Below the pieces are notes generated by a model. The model saw only the letters and a list, made by a program, of their open reading frames with translations. It was not told where the DNA came from and searched no databases. A program made the position numbers and the translations under genes. Below are positions 43,088 to 52,196 of a stretch of 64,000 nt of DNA, in pieces. This stretch comes from Acidobacteriota bacterium (GTDB taxonomy: Bacteria > Acidobacteriota > UBA890 > WLXD01): assembly GCA_012103255.1 (NCBI GenBank), contig WLXD01000001.1:1191501-1255500 (forward strand), read 5' to 3'. How positions within the stretch are numbered: position 1 is the stretch's first letter; each line of letters begins with the position of its first letter.

Positions 43088-45079
43088 TTGGCCCAGCAGT
43101 CGCACTGTCCGCTTGATTGTCCCGACCTGTGCAGTCTCGACGTCGAGGTCGAAGACGGCCGGGTGGTTTCCGTTGACGGTAACGAACAGAACGCGCTGAC
43201 CGACGGCTATATCTGTTCCAAGGTCCGCGGCCTGCCCGAGCACCTCTATGGCGACGAGCGTCTCCTGTACCCTATGGTGCGGTCCGGCGCGAAAGGTAGC
43301 GGACAGTTCGAGCGCGCCAGTTGGGACGATGCGTTGGACCTGATCGCCGAGCAAATGCGCGGCGCGCGCGATCACTACGGCGGCGAGTCGATCTTGCCGC
43401 TGTCGTACGGCGGGTCGAACGGTCTTCTCACCCAGGACACCACCGACGCGCGGCTCTGGCGGCGAGTCGGCGCCTCGAACCTCGCCCGCAACGTCTGCGC
43501 GGTGCCCACCACGACAGCCGCCACTGAGATGTACGGCAAGATGCCGGGCGTCGCGTTTCAGGACTATCCCGAGGCAGAGCTGATCATCGTCTGGGGTGGC
43601 AATCCGGGGGCAACCGGGATCCATGTCCTGCCCCATATTCGGGAAGCGCAGCGGCGCGGCGCCAAGCTGGTGGTCATCGATCCGCGGAGTCACAAGTTGG
43701 CGCGCTCCGCAGATCTCCACCTTCCGATCCGACCGGCGACCGACGTGGCGCTCGCGTTGGCTCTCGGTAACTGGGTGTTCGAAGCTGGCCACGCCGATCA
43801 GGACTTTCTGGCCGAACATGCGGTTCAGGTAGAGGCGTACCGCGAGCGCGCGTCCGGCTGGACGCTCGAGCGAGCCGCCGATCTGGCCGGACTCGAACTC
43901 GAGCAGGTGCAACAGGTTGCAGAGTGGTACGCAGCGGCCTCACCGGCGGTGATCCGCTGTGGCTGGGGCCTGGAGCGCAATCGCAATGGCTGCGGAGCTG
44001 CCGCGGCGGTGATGGCGTTACCCGCCATTGCCGGCAAGTTCGGCGTACGCGGCGGCGGCTACACGATGAGCAACAGCGGTGCGGCAGGGCTGAGTGCGGG
44101 TGATGCTGCCAACGAGCCGGAAACTGATGCACGAACAATCAACATGAATCGGCTTGGCCGGGAGTTGCTCGAACAGGAGGACCCTCCCGTCAAAGTCCTC
44201 TTCGTCTACAACTGCAACGCCGTGGCCACGATGCCTGACCAGGAACGAGTGCTGGCGGGGCTCGCTCGCGACGACCTGTTCACGGTCGTTTACGAGCAAG
44301 TGAACAACGACACGGTTCCGTGGGCCGACGTCGTGCTGCCCGCAACGGCGATGCTGGAGCACTCCGAGCTATCGAACGGCTACGGCGCGATGGTCGTGCA
44401 GCATCACGGCCCTGTAGCGGTTCCGGTGGGCGAGGCGCGGCCAAACTACGATGTCTTCCAGGATCTTTGTGTTCGACTCGACCTCACCAAGCCCGACGAT
44501 CCCGTAGGTGCGGACGCCCTCGCGGCGGCGATTCTCGGAACCAACGGCTATGCGGAGACCCTGGCCGCCGATGGTATTGCGCCCGCAGTTTGCGGTGAGC
44601 GGCCCGTGCAGATGGTCGATACGCACCCGCGGACTGCCGACCAGAAGGTCCACCTCCTACCGGCGAGCTTGGAGCAGGAGACCGGCGGCAACTTCTACGC
44701 CTACCGCGACGATCCGGCGACCTCCGACCACCCACTGGCGCTGATCTCTCCGGCCTCAGGCAAGATGATCACGTCTACTTTCGGCCAGACGATCCGACGC
44801 CAATGGGCCATGCACATGCACCCAGCGGACGCCGAGGCTCGGGGCGTCGCGGATGGCGACAAGGTCCGGATGTACAACGACCTCGGGGAAGTCCATGTGC
44901 TGGTCAAAGTCACTGACCGCGTGAGATCGGGTGTCGTCTTCCTGCCGAAGGGGCTATGGAGTCATCACACCTTGAACGGGCGCACAACGAACGCGTTGTG
45001 TTCGGACGCGCCGACGGATTGTGGCGAAGGAGCGACGTTCAATGATGCGCGGGTACAGGTGGAGTTGCTCGCGGATTGA
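43088..45079 (+). CDS. Molybdopterin-dependent oxidoreductase
   Basis: Bis-molybdopterin enzyme of 663 aa in the DMSO-reductase superfamily. It starts with TTG at 43088 after AGGAGGAA. The N-terminal [4Fe-4S] site is CPLDCPDLCSLDVEV plus Cys in GYICSK. Later blocks are VCAVPTTTAATEMYG, IIVWGGNPGATGIH, VIDPRSHKLARSADLHL, FVYNCNAVATMPD and the C-terminal cofactor domain (LISPASGKMITSTFG, MHPADAEARGV). There is no signal peptide and no partner subunit next door, so it is probably cytosolic and may use a diffusible electron carrier. The substrate is unknown. Confidence 0.9.
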   Translation: MAQQSHCPLDCPDLCSLDVEVEDGRVVSVDGNEQNALTDGYICSKVRGLPEHLYGDERLLYPMVRSGAKGSGQFERASWDDALDLIAEQMRGARDHYGGESILPLSYGGSNGLLTQDTTDARLWRRVGASNLARNVCAVPTTTAATEMYGKMPGVAFQDYPEAELIIVWGGNPGATGIHVLPHIREAQRRGAKLVVIDPRSHKLARSADLHLPIRPATDVALALALGNWVFEAGHADQDFLAEHAVQVEAYRERASGWTLERAADLAGLELEQVQQVAEWYAAASPAVIRCGWGLERNRNGCGAAAAVMALPAIAGKFGVRGGGYTMSNSGAAGLSAGDAANEPETDARTINMNRLGRELLEQEDPPVKVLFVYNCNAVATMPDQERVLAGLARDDLFTVVYEQVNNDTVPWADVVLPATAMLEHSELSNGYGAMVVQHHGPVAVPVGEARPNYDVFQDLCVRLDLTKPDDPVGADALAAAILGTNGYAETLAADGIAPAVCGERPVQMVDTHPRTADQKVHLLPASLEQETGGNFYAYRDDPATSDHPLALISPASGKMITSTFGQTIRRQWAMHMHPADAEARGVADGDKVRMYNDLGEVHVLVKVTDRVRSGVVFLPKGLWSHHTLNGRTTNALCSDAPTDCGEGATFNDARVQVELLAD

Positions 45080-45092
45080 CACCGTGGAAGAA

Positions 45093-45204
45093 GGGGCGAG
45101 GAGGCGTGGCTTCCTCCTCTCAACCCATCGTTCACTTCCGAGCTCAATCGAGGCTGTCCCTTATCGATGCAGGTTTCGCGGAGGAAGCCACGCCTCCTCG
45201 CCCC
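45093..45204. repeat. Long perfect inverted repeat between convergent genes
   Basis: Arms of 25 bp (45093-45117 and 45180-45204) are perfect reverse complements separated by 62 bases. The left arm begins GGGGCGAGGAGGCGTGG. It begins 13 bases after the molybdopterin oxidoreductase stop and ends 30 bases before the stop of the convergent gene. It could act as a two-way terminator or be a small non-autonomous repeat (MITE or REP-like). I see no second copy of the arm in the window. Confidence 0.7.
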
Positions 45205-45234
45205 GGAGCCACCGCGGTCGATCGCGAGCTTCGG

Positions 45235-45906
45235 TTACACGGCGCCGCGGGACGATGGGATGGAGCGAGGCTTAACCGCTCCGTCGGCGCGGTTGAGCAG
45301 CCACCAGGCGAGGACGAAGCCGAGATTGGCGAAGCCCCACGGGGTCAGAAACCAGCCGACGCCCATGAAGGAGAGGCCGCCGATCACGGGGAGGTAGTCG
45401 CGGCTCGGGCGATGGAGCGTGGCGATGATGCCGGCGAGTCCAGCGATCAGTTCAATCGCCATGAGCGGATGCGCCACCAGGCTCCAGCCCAGAGCGATCG
45501 CGGCTGCCGAGCAAGCCAGCCCGACCAATTGCCCGGCGCGCAGGGCGAGTGTGCCTTGAGGACTCGTCAGCCTCGCCGAGACAGGGCTCTTCCGGACTTG
45601 CCGATCCGAACGGGCGAGAAGGAACCAGGCCAGCGCGTAGGCGACGTTGGAGAGACCAATGAGGTGCGCCGGCCAGGGATTCAGGATGATCCACCAGCCC
45701 GCGCCGATCACGAATCCAACGAATGCCGCCACCAGGAGCAGAGCGCGCAAGTGGGCCAGCACAACCGCAAGGCCGGCCATCGCAGCGGCCGCAAACTGGA
45801 CGGCCAGAACTGGCGTGCCTTCGCCGCTGTCGAAGATGCCCCACGTGAGATACGACGCCAGGAGGGCGGCGCCAATGGCGAGCGCCTGACCGGCGCGGTG
45901 CATCAC
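45235..45906 (-). CDS. Multi-pass membrane protein, function unknown
   Basis: Protein of 223 aa with about seven hydrophobic segments, starting at ALAIGAALLASYLTWGIF and with repeated GWW or AWW motifs (VIGAGWWIILNPWPAHLIGL, FANLGFVLAWWLLNRA). Two halves look alike, which suggests an internal duplication. I do not recognise the family. It overlaps the next upstream gene by ATGA and so is translated with it. Confidence 0.6.
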   Translation of the reverse strand: MMHRAGQALAIGAALLASYLTWGIFDSGEGTPVLAVQFAAAAMAGLAVVLAHLRALLLVAAFVGFVIGAGWWIILNPWPAHLIGLSNVAYALAWFLLARSDRQVRKSPVSARLTSPQGTLALRAGQLVGLACSAAAIALGWSLVAHPLMAIELIAGLAGIIATLHRPSRDYLPVIGGLSFMGVGWFLTPWGFANLGFVLAWWLLNRADGAVKPRSIPSSRGAV

Positions 45907-46436
45907 ACCGGCGGTTCGAGCTTCTGACCGCGAGCGCGTCGACGCAGCTCTGACGCTGAAAGTGGCCGATCGGACCGATGCCAGACCGTGCCCGTCGCGA
46001 GCGGAGCAGGCGCCTGGTAGGCCGGAACGTCGGGCGACGGAATGTCACCGTCCTCAGGAAACAAGTCATCCTGACCCGCAAGCCAGCGCTGCGAGTGTTC
46101 CACGGCCCAGGCCGGATCGCGCTGCCCCTTGCGGAACGCGAGCCAGTGCGCGGCGCCTAGGCCAAGGAATGCGAAACCCGGAAACAGGGCGCTGCCTTCG
46201 CTCTTGATGAGATAGATGACGCCCATGCTGGCGTGTAGGAAGCTCATTGTCCGGTACATGTAGAGCGGCCCATACCGTTGCGCCGCCCGCGCGTGGTTCG
46301 CTTGCTGCCACGCCACGACGGCGCGCCAGCGCGGATGCGCGCTGAGTCGAACCGCGGCGCGCGCGAGGCCGAAGAGCGCCAGCGGCACCAGCAGCGCCCC
46401 TGCCATGATCACCGCGGTCCATGCTCCGTTGCTCAT
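45903..46436 (-). CDS. Membrane protein, function unknown
   Basis: Protein of 177 aa with an N-terminal membrane helix (AVIMAGALLVPLALFGLARAAV), two more short hydrophobic stretches around 70-100 and a Pro-rich polar C-terminal third (EDGDIPSPDVPAYQAPAP). No family is recognised. It is paired with the membrane protein at 45235-45906 by a 4-base overlap; the two may form one complex. Confidence 0.58.
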   Translation of the reverse strand: MSNGAWTAVIMAGALLVPLALFGLARAAVRLSAHPRWRAVVAWQQANHARAAQRYGPLYMYRTMSFLHASMGVIYLIKSEGSALFPGFAFLGLGAAHWLAFRKGQRDPAWAVEHSQRWLAGQDDLFPEDGDIPSPDVPAYQAPAPLATGTVWHRSDRPLSASELRRRARGQKLEPPV

Positions 46437-46529
46437 CGCGCCTCCTCGTTCATACGAGGATAACCGCGAGAGCCGCGATTTTACGAGAGCAGCACCCGCA
46501 CACGATCAAACCGGCCGCGGTTACTGGGC

Positions 46530-46644
46530 GCGAGCGGGAGGGGAGGGGGCACCCGCTCGACCCTTCGCATCCCTGGGTCCAACGACAAGCTCGCGGTGAA
46601 TCGGGCGGGGGAGGAGGGCGCCCCCTCCCCTCCCGCTCGCTTTT
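46530..46644. repeat. Long perfect inverted repeat followed by TTTT
   Basis: Arms of 21 bp (46530-46550 and 46620-46640) are perfect reverse complements with a 69-base spacer; the right arm is directly followed by TTTTCCCC on the plus strand. The arms are G-rich and C-rich, with GGGAGGGGAGGGGG in the left one, so a G-quadruplex is also conceivable. It ends 7 bases before the stop codon of the minus-strand gene korB. It resembles the repeats at 28317 and 45093 in layout but not in sequence. Confidence 0.65.
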
Positions 46645-46647
46645 CCC

Positions 46648-47625
46648 CTAGTTAACCGCCAGCTCGTCGAAGATCGAGGTCAGGTCCACATTCGAATGCC
46701 CGTTCTCATCCTCGATGACCTTCTGCGCCGGCGTGCTCTCGGCATAGCTCGCCACTCGTTCGCGAATGCGCTCGGCGAAGCTGTTGATGCCCCGGTTCTC
46801 GAGGAACACACCCGTGGGGATGTCGAGACCCCAGCGGTGCGACTCGATCATGAACTGGCGCGCGTGATCGAGCGCCTGCTCTTCGGAGGTGTCCTTGTCG
46901 ATCAGCGGGTTGTAGTCCTCGGGCAGCGGTTGCACGCGCGGCCGCGGCTGTTCGAGGTCCTTGCCCGAGTACCACTCCTTGGTGTGGAGGTTGTTGTACG
47001 TCGGGCACGGTTGCAGAACGTCGAGGAAGGCGAGGCCCTTGTGGGTCATCGCCTGCATCATCAGGTCCACCAATTGCTTGATGTTGTAGGAGTAGCCGCG
47101 GCCGATCCATGTGAAGCCACAGGCGTACGCCATCATCAGCGGGTTGATCTTCTGCTGACTGTTCGGCACCGGCAGGCTCTTCGTCTGCAGGCCGAGTTCC
47201 AGCGTCGGCGCGGCCTGACCCTTCGTGAGGCCGTAGACCTCGTTGTCGAACATCACGACGGTGATGTCGACGTTGCGTCGGCCGACGCCAACGAAGTGGC
47301 CCGCTCCGATGCCGAGCGCATCGCCGTCACCACTTGCCACCCAGACGGTGAGGTCGGGGTTGGCCAGCTTGATGCCGGTGGCGAACGGAATGGGCCGGCC
47401 GTGCAGCGTGTGCACTCCGTAGTTGCCCATGTAGTACGGCGCCTTGCCCGAGCAACCGATACCGCCCACGGTGACGGTGCTCGACGGATCAAGTCCGAGC
47501 TTTGCCGACGCCTGATGCATGGCGTTGATGATGCCGAAGTCACCGCATCCGGGGCACCAGTCGTTGGCGTTCGGCTGCTGGAAGTCCTTGGCCGTGTAGG
47601 TCCGGTCTTCTGTAGTCGTAGTCAT
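46648..47625 (-). CDS. korB: 2-oxoacid:ferredoxin oxidoreductase, beta subunit
   Basis: Thiamine-diphosphate and [4Fe-4S] subunit of 325 aa, probably of 2-oxoglutarate:ferredoxin oxidoreductase. The cluster cysteines fit WCPGCGDFG, GGIGCSGKAPY and LQPCPTYNN. The ThDP-binding motif is GDGDALGIGAGHFVG with FDNEVYGLTKGQ. It is the partner of the alpha subunit encoded 8 bases upstream. Such two-subunit enzymes take electrons from 2-oxoglutarate to ferredoxin and can also run in reverse in CO2 fixation; direction cannot be told here. Confidence 0.93.
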   Translation of the reverse strand: MTTTTEDRTYTAKDFQQPNANDWCPGCGDFGIINAMHQASAKLGLDPSSTVTVGGIGCSGKAPYYMGNYGVHTLHGRPIPFATGIKLANPDLTVWVASGDGDALGIGAGHFVGVGRRNVDITVVMFDNEVYGLTKGQAAPTLELGLQTKSLPVPNSQQKINPLMMAYACGFTWIGRGYSYNIKQLVDLMMQAMTHKGLAFLDVLQPCPTYNNLHTKEWYSGKDLEQPRPRVQPLPEDYNPLIDKDTSEEQALDHARQFMIESHRWGLDIPTGVFLENRGINSFAERIRERVASYAESTPAQKVIEDENGHSNVDLTSIFDELAVN

Positions 47626-47633
47626 GTCGCCGC

Positions 47634-49601
47634 CTACTGGTAGTGGTTGCGGAGGACGATGCGCTCGGGCGCGTCGCCTTCTCTGATCTCGTGAAGAGTC
47701 TTGATCAGCTCTTCGGCCGAAATCGGCCGGCCGTTGTACTTGAGCACCAGGTGATCGGGAGTGATCCCGGTGTGTGCTCGAAGCAGTTCAGCGTACTGAC
47801 CCGAGAAGTTCGCCTCGACGATCACGAGTTTTCCCGGGCTGTCGAGGAGTTCCGTGACCTCGTCGGTTGGGAACGGCTTCATCAGGCGAGCCTGCAGGAA
47901 GCGGGCGGAGATGCCCTGGGCCTCCAGAAGGTCCAGGCACTCGAGAATGGCGCCCTTGTTCGAGCCCCAGCTCAGGATCGTGAAGTCCGCATCACGGTCT
48001 CCGTAGATCTTGACCTTCTCCTCGAGCGGAATCTCGCGCAGCGCGAGCTCCATCTTGCGTTGCCGCTTCTCGATCTGGTCCTCACGAACCACAGGGTCCT
48101 CGGTGACGCGCCCTTCGGGCGTGTGTTCACCGCCGGTGCACCAGTGGGCGTTGCCCTGCTGCCCGAGGATGGTCCGTGGCGAGATGCCGGACTCGGTGAC
48201 CGCGAAGCGATGGAAAGCGCCATCGTCGTGGTCGCCGCGAGGCTCGGCGATTTCACCGCGATCGACCTTGATCGTGTCGGTGTCGAAGTAGGGCACTGTT
48301 CGCGACGAACTCGACAGAGCCTTGTCGAGAATGTGTACGACGACGCTCTGGTAGCGATCGGCATAGTTGAAACACTGCGCTGCGTCGTAGAACGCCTCGA
48401 TCACGTCGCCCGAGGCCACGACGATGATCGGGAAGTCACCGTGCGCTCCGGTTGTCGCGATGCGCAGGTCGCCCTGTTCGGTCCGGGTCGGCATGCCGGT
48501 TGACGGCGCGCCGCGCTGCCAGTCGGTGACGACCAGCGGAACCTCGTTGATGCCAGCCCAGCCCATGCCCTCGCACATCAGCGCGAAGCCTGGGCCAGAA
48601 GTAGCCGTCGAGGCCCGTGCTCCGGTGAGCGCCGCACCCGCGGCCATCGTGACCGCCGAGATCTCGTCCTCGGTCTGGACGACCACTACGTTCGTCTGCC
48701 CGCCGTCCTTGGTCGCGAACTCCTCGTGCGCTTCGAGGAACACGCTCTCATCCGTGGCGGGTGAGATCGGGTAGTAGCTCTGGAACGCAAGACCGCCAGC
48801 GAGCTTGCCAAGCGCCACCGCCTGGTTGCCGTTGAGGATCATCCGCTTCTCGGTGCTGTCGCTTCCGCGCAGCGTCATGGTGTAGTCCGAGCGGTCGTAG
48901 TTGGCGTCCACGAACTCGTACGCCTGGTCGACGGCTTTGATGTTGAGATCGATGATCTTCTGACGACCCGGCCACGTCTTTCCGATCGCGCGGTGCACGT
49001 AGTCGCGCGGGAAATCCAACAGTGCAGTCGAAACGGCGACGGCCAGTGTGTTCCGAGTTCTGCCGGCGATCGCCTGCGGGACGCCCATGGCTTCGGCGAG
49101 TTCATCCACGATCTCGTCGAAGTCGATGGCGAACAGCTTTACGCCCCGGTTCTTCGCATCCTCGAGTTGCCCTGCGGTGGTAGGCGGTAGGTCGCGTTCG
49201 GCGAGGTAGGCGGCCAGATCGTCCGCATAGCGCTCGTCGAGGTAGGTGATGCTGTGTAGTTCGACATCGGCATCGTCCGACCGGTAGATGACGCCGCTAC
49301 CTTCGCCAAGCGCCATCAGGTGACGCGAAAGCGTCTCCGACTCGAACGTCGTGAGCAGATCGACCGCGTCGCGATGCGAGGTGCGCGGCAGTTCCGAAGC
49401 CCGCACATCGTAGTAACTGTGCCGCCCCATGATGTTGGAGTAGTACTCGCGACGACCGTACAGATGAAGACCGGCAATACCGCAGGCCCGCTGAAAGATC
49501 AGTGCGGCGGTGTCGACACCACTGCCCTGGGGGCCACCTACACGCCAGGCCAGATCCTGAATCTGTCCGGCGCCGTTTCCGTTTGCGCTTTCCGCAGCCA
49601 A
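47634..49601 (-). CDS. korA: 2-oxoacid:ferredoxin oxidoreductase, fused gamma-alpha subunit
   Basis: Large subunit of 655 aa. Residues 1-200 are the gamma-type domain (WRVGGPQGSGVDTAALIFQ) and the rest is the pyrimidine-binding alpha domain (YYPISPATDES, TEDEISAVTMAAGAALTG, ATSGPGFALMCEG). The YPISPATD motif and the two-gene layout fit the KorAB type. The start is TTG at 49601, following GGAG. It is the first gene of the operon and is divergent from lemA, 332 bases away. Confidence 0.93.
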   Translation of the reverse strand: MAAESANGNGAGQIQDLAWRVGGPQGSGVDTAALIFQRACGIAGLHLYGRREYYSNIMGRHSYYDVRASELPRTSHRDAVDLLTTFESETLSRHLMALGEGSGVIYRSDDADVELHSITYLDERYADDLAAYLAERDLPPTTAGQLEDAKNRGVKLFAIDFDEIVDELAEAMGVPQAIAGRTRNTLAVAVSTALLDFPRDYVHRAIGKTWPGRQKIIDLNIKAVDQAYEFVDANYDRSDYTMTLRGSDSTEKRMILNGNQAVALGKLAGGLAFQSYYPISPATDESVFLEAHEEFATKDGGQTNVVVVQTEDEISAVTMAAGAALTGARASTATSGPGFALMCEGMGWAGINEVPLVVTDWQRGAPSTGMPTRTEQGDLRIATTGAHGDFPIIVVASGDVIEAFYDAAQCFNYADRYQSVVVHILDKALSSSSRTVPYFDTDTIKVDRGEIAEPRGDHDDGAFHRFAVTESGISPRTILGQQGNAHWCTGGEHTPEGRVTEDPVVREDQIEKRQRKMELALREIPLEEKVKIYGDRDADFTILSWGSNKGAILECLDLLEAQGISARFLQARLMKPFPTDEVTELLDSPGKLVIVEANFSGQYAELLRAHTGITPDHLVLKYNGRPISAEELIKTLHEIREGDAPERIVLRNHYQ

Positions 49602-49933
49602 TTGAATCGCTCCAGAGGGAGACGTGCTTCCGGGCTGCGATCATAGTTCGCCGATGCGAGAGAGGAACCAGGCCGGAAGCTGGGCACAGAGTTAAGTTCT
49701 CTTCGGCTCGCTATTGCTCCTCACCGGCACGTCATGGGGTGGCGAGTGGCGTGCGGAGTATTGCAGTCATACTTCCGGGATTATGCCACTTCGGCGCGGC
49801 GATGGTGCCAAACGGGCGCACCGTTCGCGGCGTGGTTGACTCCGTTCAACGGTCGCCGGCCCCAACGGTGGTTCTCGGCGGCGGGGCGGGACCCGGCCGG
49901 TGCTATTCTGGGCCCACTTCAAGGAGGTTCCGA
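49602..49933. other. Divergent intergenic region between korA and lemA
   Basis: No gene is supported in these 332 bases. It should hold promoters for both directions. A TATTCT box at 49904-49909 lies just before the lemA ribosome site, but I cannot find a matching -35 box. AAGGAGG at 49921-49927 is the lemA ribosome site. I see no clear repeats or riboswitch. Confidence 0.5.
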
Positions 49934-50503
49934 ATGCTCGCTTTGATCCCCGCTGTGTTCATCGGTTTGCTTGGCCTGATCGTCGTCGTCGCGCTCTGGG
50001 CGATCGGCGTCTACAACCGTCTCGTCAAGCTCAAGGTCCGTTGCGAGGACGCCTGGGCGTCGATCGACGTACAGCTCAAACGCCGCTACGACTTGATTCC
50101 GAATCTCGTGGAGACCGTCAAGGGCTACGCGAGTCACGAGCGTGAGACGCTCGAGGCCGTGATTGCGGCTCGCCAGGCCGGTGTGGATGCGGGCAGCGTG
50201 CAGGAACAGGCGCAGGCCGAGAACCTGATCACGGGTGCCCTGCGTCAGATGTTCGCCCTCTCCGAGGCGTACCCGGATCTGAAGGCGAACACCAACTTCG
50301 CGCAGCTGCAGGAGGAGCTGTCCACGACCGAGAACAAGATCTCGTTCGCGCGGCAGAACTACAACAGCAACGTGACGAACTACAACACCCGGATCGAGTC
50401 CTTCCCGGACAACCTTCTGGCCGGCGTGTTCAGTTTTGATCGTCGCGACTTCTTCGAACTCGAGGACGCCGAGCAGCGCGAGGCTCCTCAGGTTCAGTTC
50501 TAG
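49934..50503 (+). CDS. lemA: LemA family protein
   Basis: Membrane-anchored helical protein of 189 aa. One N-terminal membrane segment (about 4-27) is followed by the typical LemA helices: YNRLVKLKVRCEDAWASIDVQLKRR, YDLIPNLVETVKGYASHE, ENLITGALRQMFALSEAYPDLKAN and FARQNYNSNVTNYNTRIESFP. AAGGAGG at 49921 fixes the start. The function of LemA is not settled, but lemA next to an htpX-type protease gene, as here, is a conserved pair. Confidence 0.95.
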   Translation: MLALIPAVFIGLLGLIVVVALWAIGVYNRLVKLKVRCEDAWASIDVQLKRRYDLIPNLVETVKGYASHERETLEAVIAARQAGVDAGSVQEQAQAENLITGALRQMFALSEAYPDLKANTNFAQLQEELSTTENKISFARQNYNSNVTNYNTRIESFPDNLLAGVFSFDRRDFFELEDAEQREAPQVQF

Positions 50504-50546
50504 CCGCGCCTGCTAGCGTCGCCTGCGGACGCACGGAGAACCCCAA

Positions 50547-51512
50547 ATGGCCGCCGCTCGTGCGACCTACCAGGGGCTTATTGCGCGCAATCGCCGCAAC
50601 AGTGTCCTGCTGGTCGCCGTATTCATCATCTTCGTCGGTGTCGTGGTCGGCGTGATGAGCGCCGCTGCGCTGGGCGCGCCCCCTGAAGGCGCGCTCGGCA
50701 CCGGCGCCATCGCGATCGTCGGCGCCAGCCTGGTGGCTCTGTGGAGCTACTACGGCGGAAGCTCAGCGATTCTCGGCATGAGTGGTGCGCGCGAGATCGT
50801 CAAGGCGGACGATCCGCAGCTCTTCAACGTGGTCGAGGAGATGGCGATTGCCGCGGGTATCCCGGTGCCGAAGGTGTACGTCATGGACGACACGGCACTC
50901 AATGCGTTCGCGACCGGTCGCGACCCGGAGCACGCGGCAGTGGCGATCACCTCGGGTCTACGCGAGAAACTGTCGCGCGCCGAGCTGCAGGCCGTCATCG
51001 CTCATGAGGTCTCGCATGTGCGCCACTTCGATATCCGTCTCATGATGTTGCTCGCGACACTTGTCGGGATGGTGGTGCTCTTGACGGACTTCTTCTGGAG
51101 GACGCTCCGGTTTCGCATGTGGACGGGCGGTGGTCGTCGCGGTTCGCGCGATGGTGGCGCGGGCGCTGCGTTGATGGTCGTGGCAGTGGTGCTTTCGATC
51201 GTCGCGCCGTTCTTCGCCCGTATTATTCAGCTCGCTGCTTCGCGGGAGCGCGAGTATCTAGCTGACGCCGGTGCTGTCGAGCTAACGCGGGATGCCGACG
51301 CGATGATCTCTGCGCTGCAGAAACTCGGTGGCGACAAAGAGGTTCTCGAGGCGGCCAATCGGGCGACCGCGCACCTATATATTGTGCAGCCGATCAAGAA
51401 GTTCGAGAAACGTGCGCAGGGACTGTTCGCTACCCACCCGCCGCTGGAGGCGAGAATCGAACGGTTGCGCACTTTGGTTCCAGGGCCGGCAGCGAGCGAG
51501 GAAGCTGCCTGA
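50547..51512 (+). CDS. htpX: HtpX-like M48 zinc metalloprotease
   Basis: Inner-membrane zinc protease of 321 aa involved in membrane protein quality control. Two membrane segments (about 24-46 and 56-74) come before the active site AVIAHEVSHVRHFD near residue 150; the third zinc ligand is the Glu in SREREYLADAGAVELT, after two more membrane segments. The ending (IVQPIKKFEKRAQGLFATHPPLEARIERL) is typical of HtpX. ACGGAGAA precedes the ATG. It follows lemA by 43 bases in the same operon. Confidence 0.95.
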   Translation: MAAARATYQGLIARNRRNSVLLVAVFIIFVGVVVGVMSAAALGAPPEGALGTGAIAIVGASLVALWSYYGGSSAILGMSGAREIVKADDPQLFNVVEEMAIAAGIPVPKVYVMDDTALNAFATGRDPEHAAVAITSGLREKLSRAELQAVIAHEVSHVRHFDIRLMMLLATLVGMVVLLTDFFWRTLRFRMWTGGGRRGSRDGGAGAALMVVAVVLSIVAPFFARIIQLAASREREYLADAGAVELTRDADAMISALQKLGGDKEVLEAANRATAHLYIVQPIKKFEKRAQGLFATHPPLEARIERLRTLVPGPAASEEAA

Positions 51513-51533
51513 CCGGCTTCGCGGGAGAGGGGC

Positions 51534-52196
51534 ATGAGCGTCGACGATCAGAAGCGGGCCGTTGCCGAGGCTGCGCTCGAGTTCGTCCGTCCGGGCGAGG
51601 TGCTCGGTGTCGGTACTGGCTCGACGGCCAACCATTTCATCGACTTGCTTGGCGAGCGGTTCGCCGGCCGTGTGCCGGCGTGCGTATCGAGCTCCGAGGC
51701 GAGCACGGACCGCCTGCGGGAGCTCGGTTTCAAGGTCATCGAGCTCGCCGAGGTCGACTCGTATTCGATCTACGTTGATGGCGCTGATGAATTCGAGCCC
51801 GGTCTGGCAATGATCAAGGGCGGCGGCGCCGCGCTCACCAGCGAGAAGATAGTTTCCTCGTTAGCGGAGCAGTTCATATGCATCGTCGACGCCAGCAAGC
51901 GTGTGGACGTGATGGGCGCCTTCCCCTTGCCGGTCGAGATTATCGGCATGGCGGCGCGAGCGGTGAGTAGGGCGCTCACTGATCTCGGTGGTGAACCCGT
52001 GCTGCGCGAGGGTGTCGTCACCGATCACGGGAACCCGATCATCGATGTGCACGGCATGCGGATTACGGACCCGGTTGTCCTCGAGGGCGAGATCGAAGCG
52101 ATTCCGGGGGTCGTTACGTGTGGTCTGTTTGCACGCCGTCCCGCAGACGTGGTGCTCATGGGTACAGATCAGGGCGTACAGCGCTTCGGCGGCTAG
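51534..52196 (+). CDS. rpiA: Ribose-5-phosphate isomerase A
   Basis: Cytosolic pentose-phosphate enzyme of 220 aa that interconverts ribose 5-phosphate and ribulose 5-phosphate. Family motifs are [17 protein letters not shown], the catalytic [19 protein letters not shown] and [28 protein letters not shown] and [11 protein letters not shown]. The length is normal. GGGAGAGG precedes the ATG. Its stop shares the CTAG palindrome with the stop of the convergent methyltransferase gene. Confidence 0.97.
   Translation: MSVDDQKRAVAEAALEFVRPGEVLGVGTGSTANHFIDLLGERFAGRVPACVSSSEASTDRLRELGFKVIELAEVDSYSIYVDGADEFEPGLAMIKGGGAALTSEKIVSSLAEQFICIVDASKRVDVMGAFPLPVEIIGMAARAVSRALTDLGGEPVLREGVVTDHGNPIIDVHGMRITDPVVLEGEIEAIPGVVTCGLFARRPADVVLMGTDQGVQRFGG

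Noticed and set aside
43013-43912. Minus-strand frame of 299 aa in the molybdopterin oxidoreductase gene
   Set aside because: The sense strand has the [4Fe-4S] Cys motif and cofactor blocks; the antisense product has no family.
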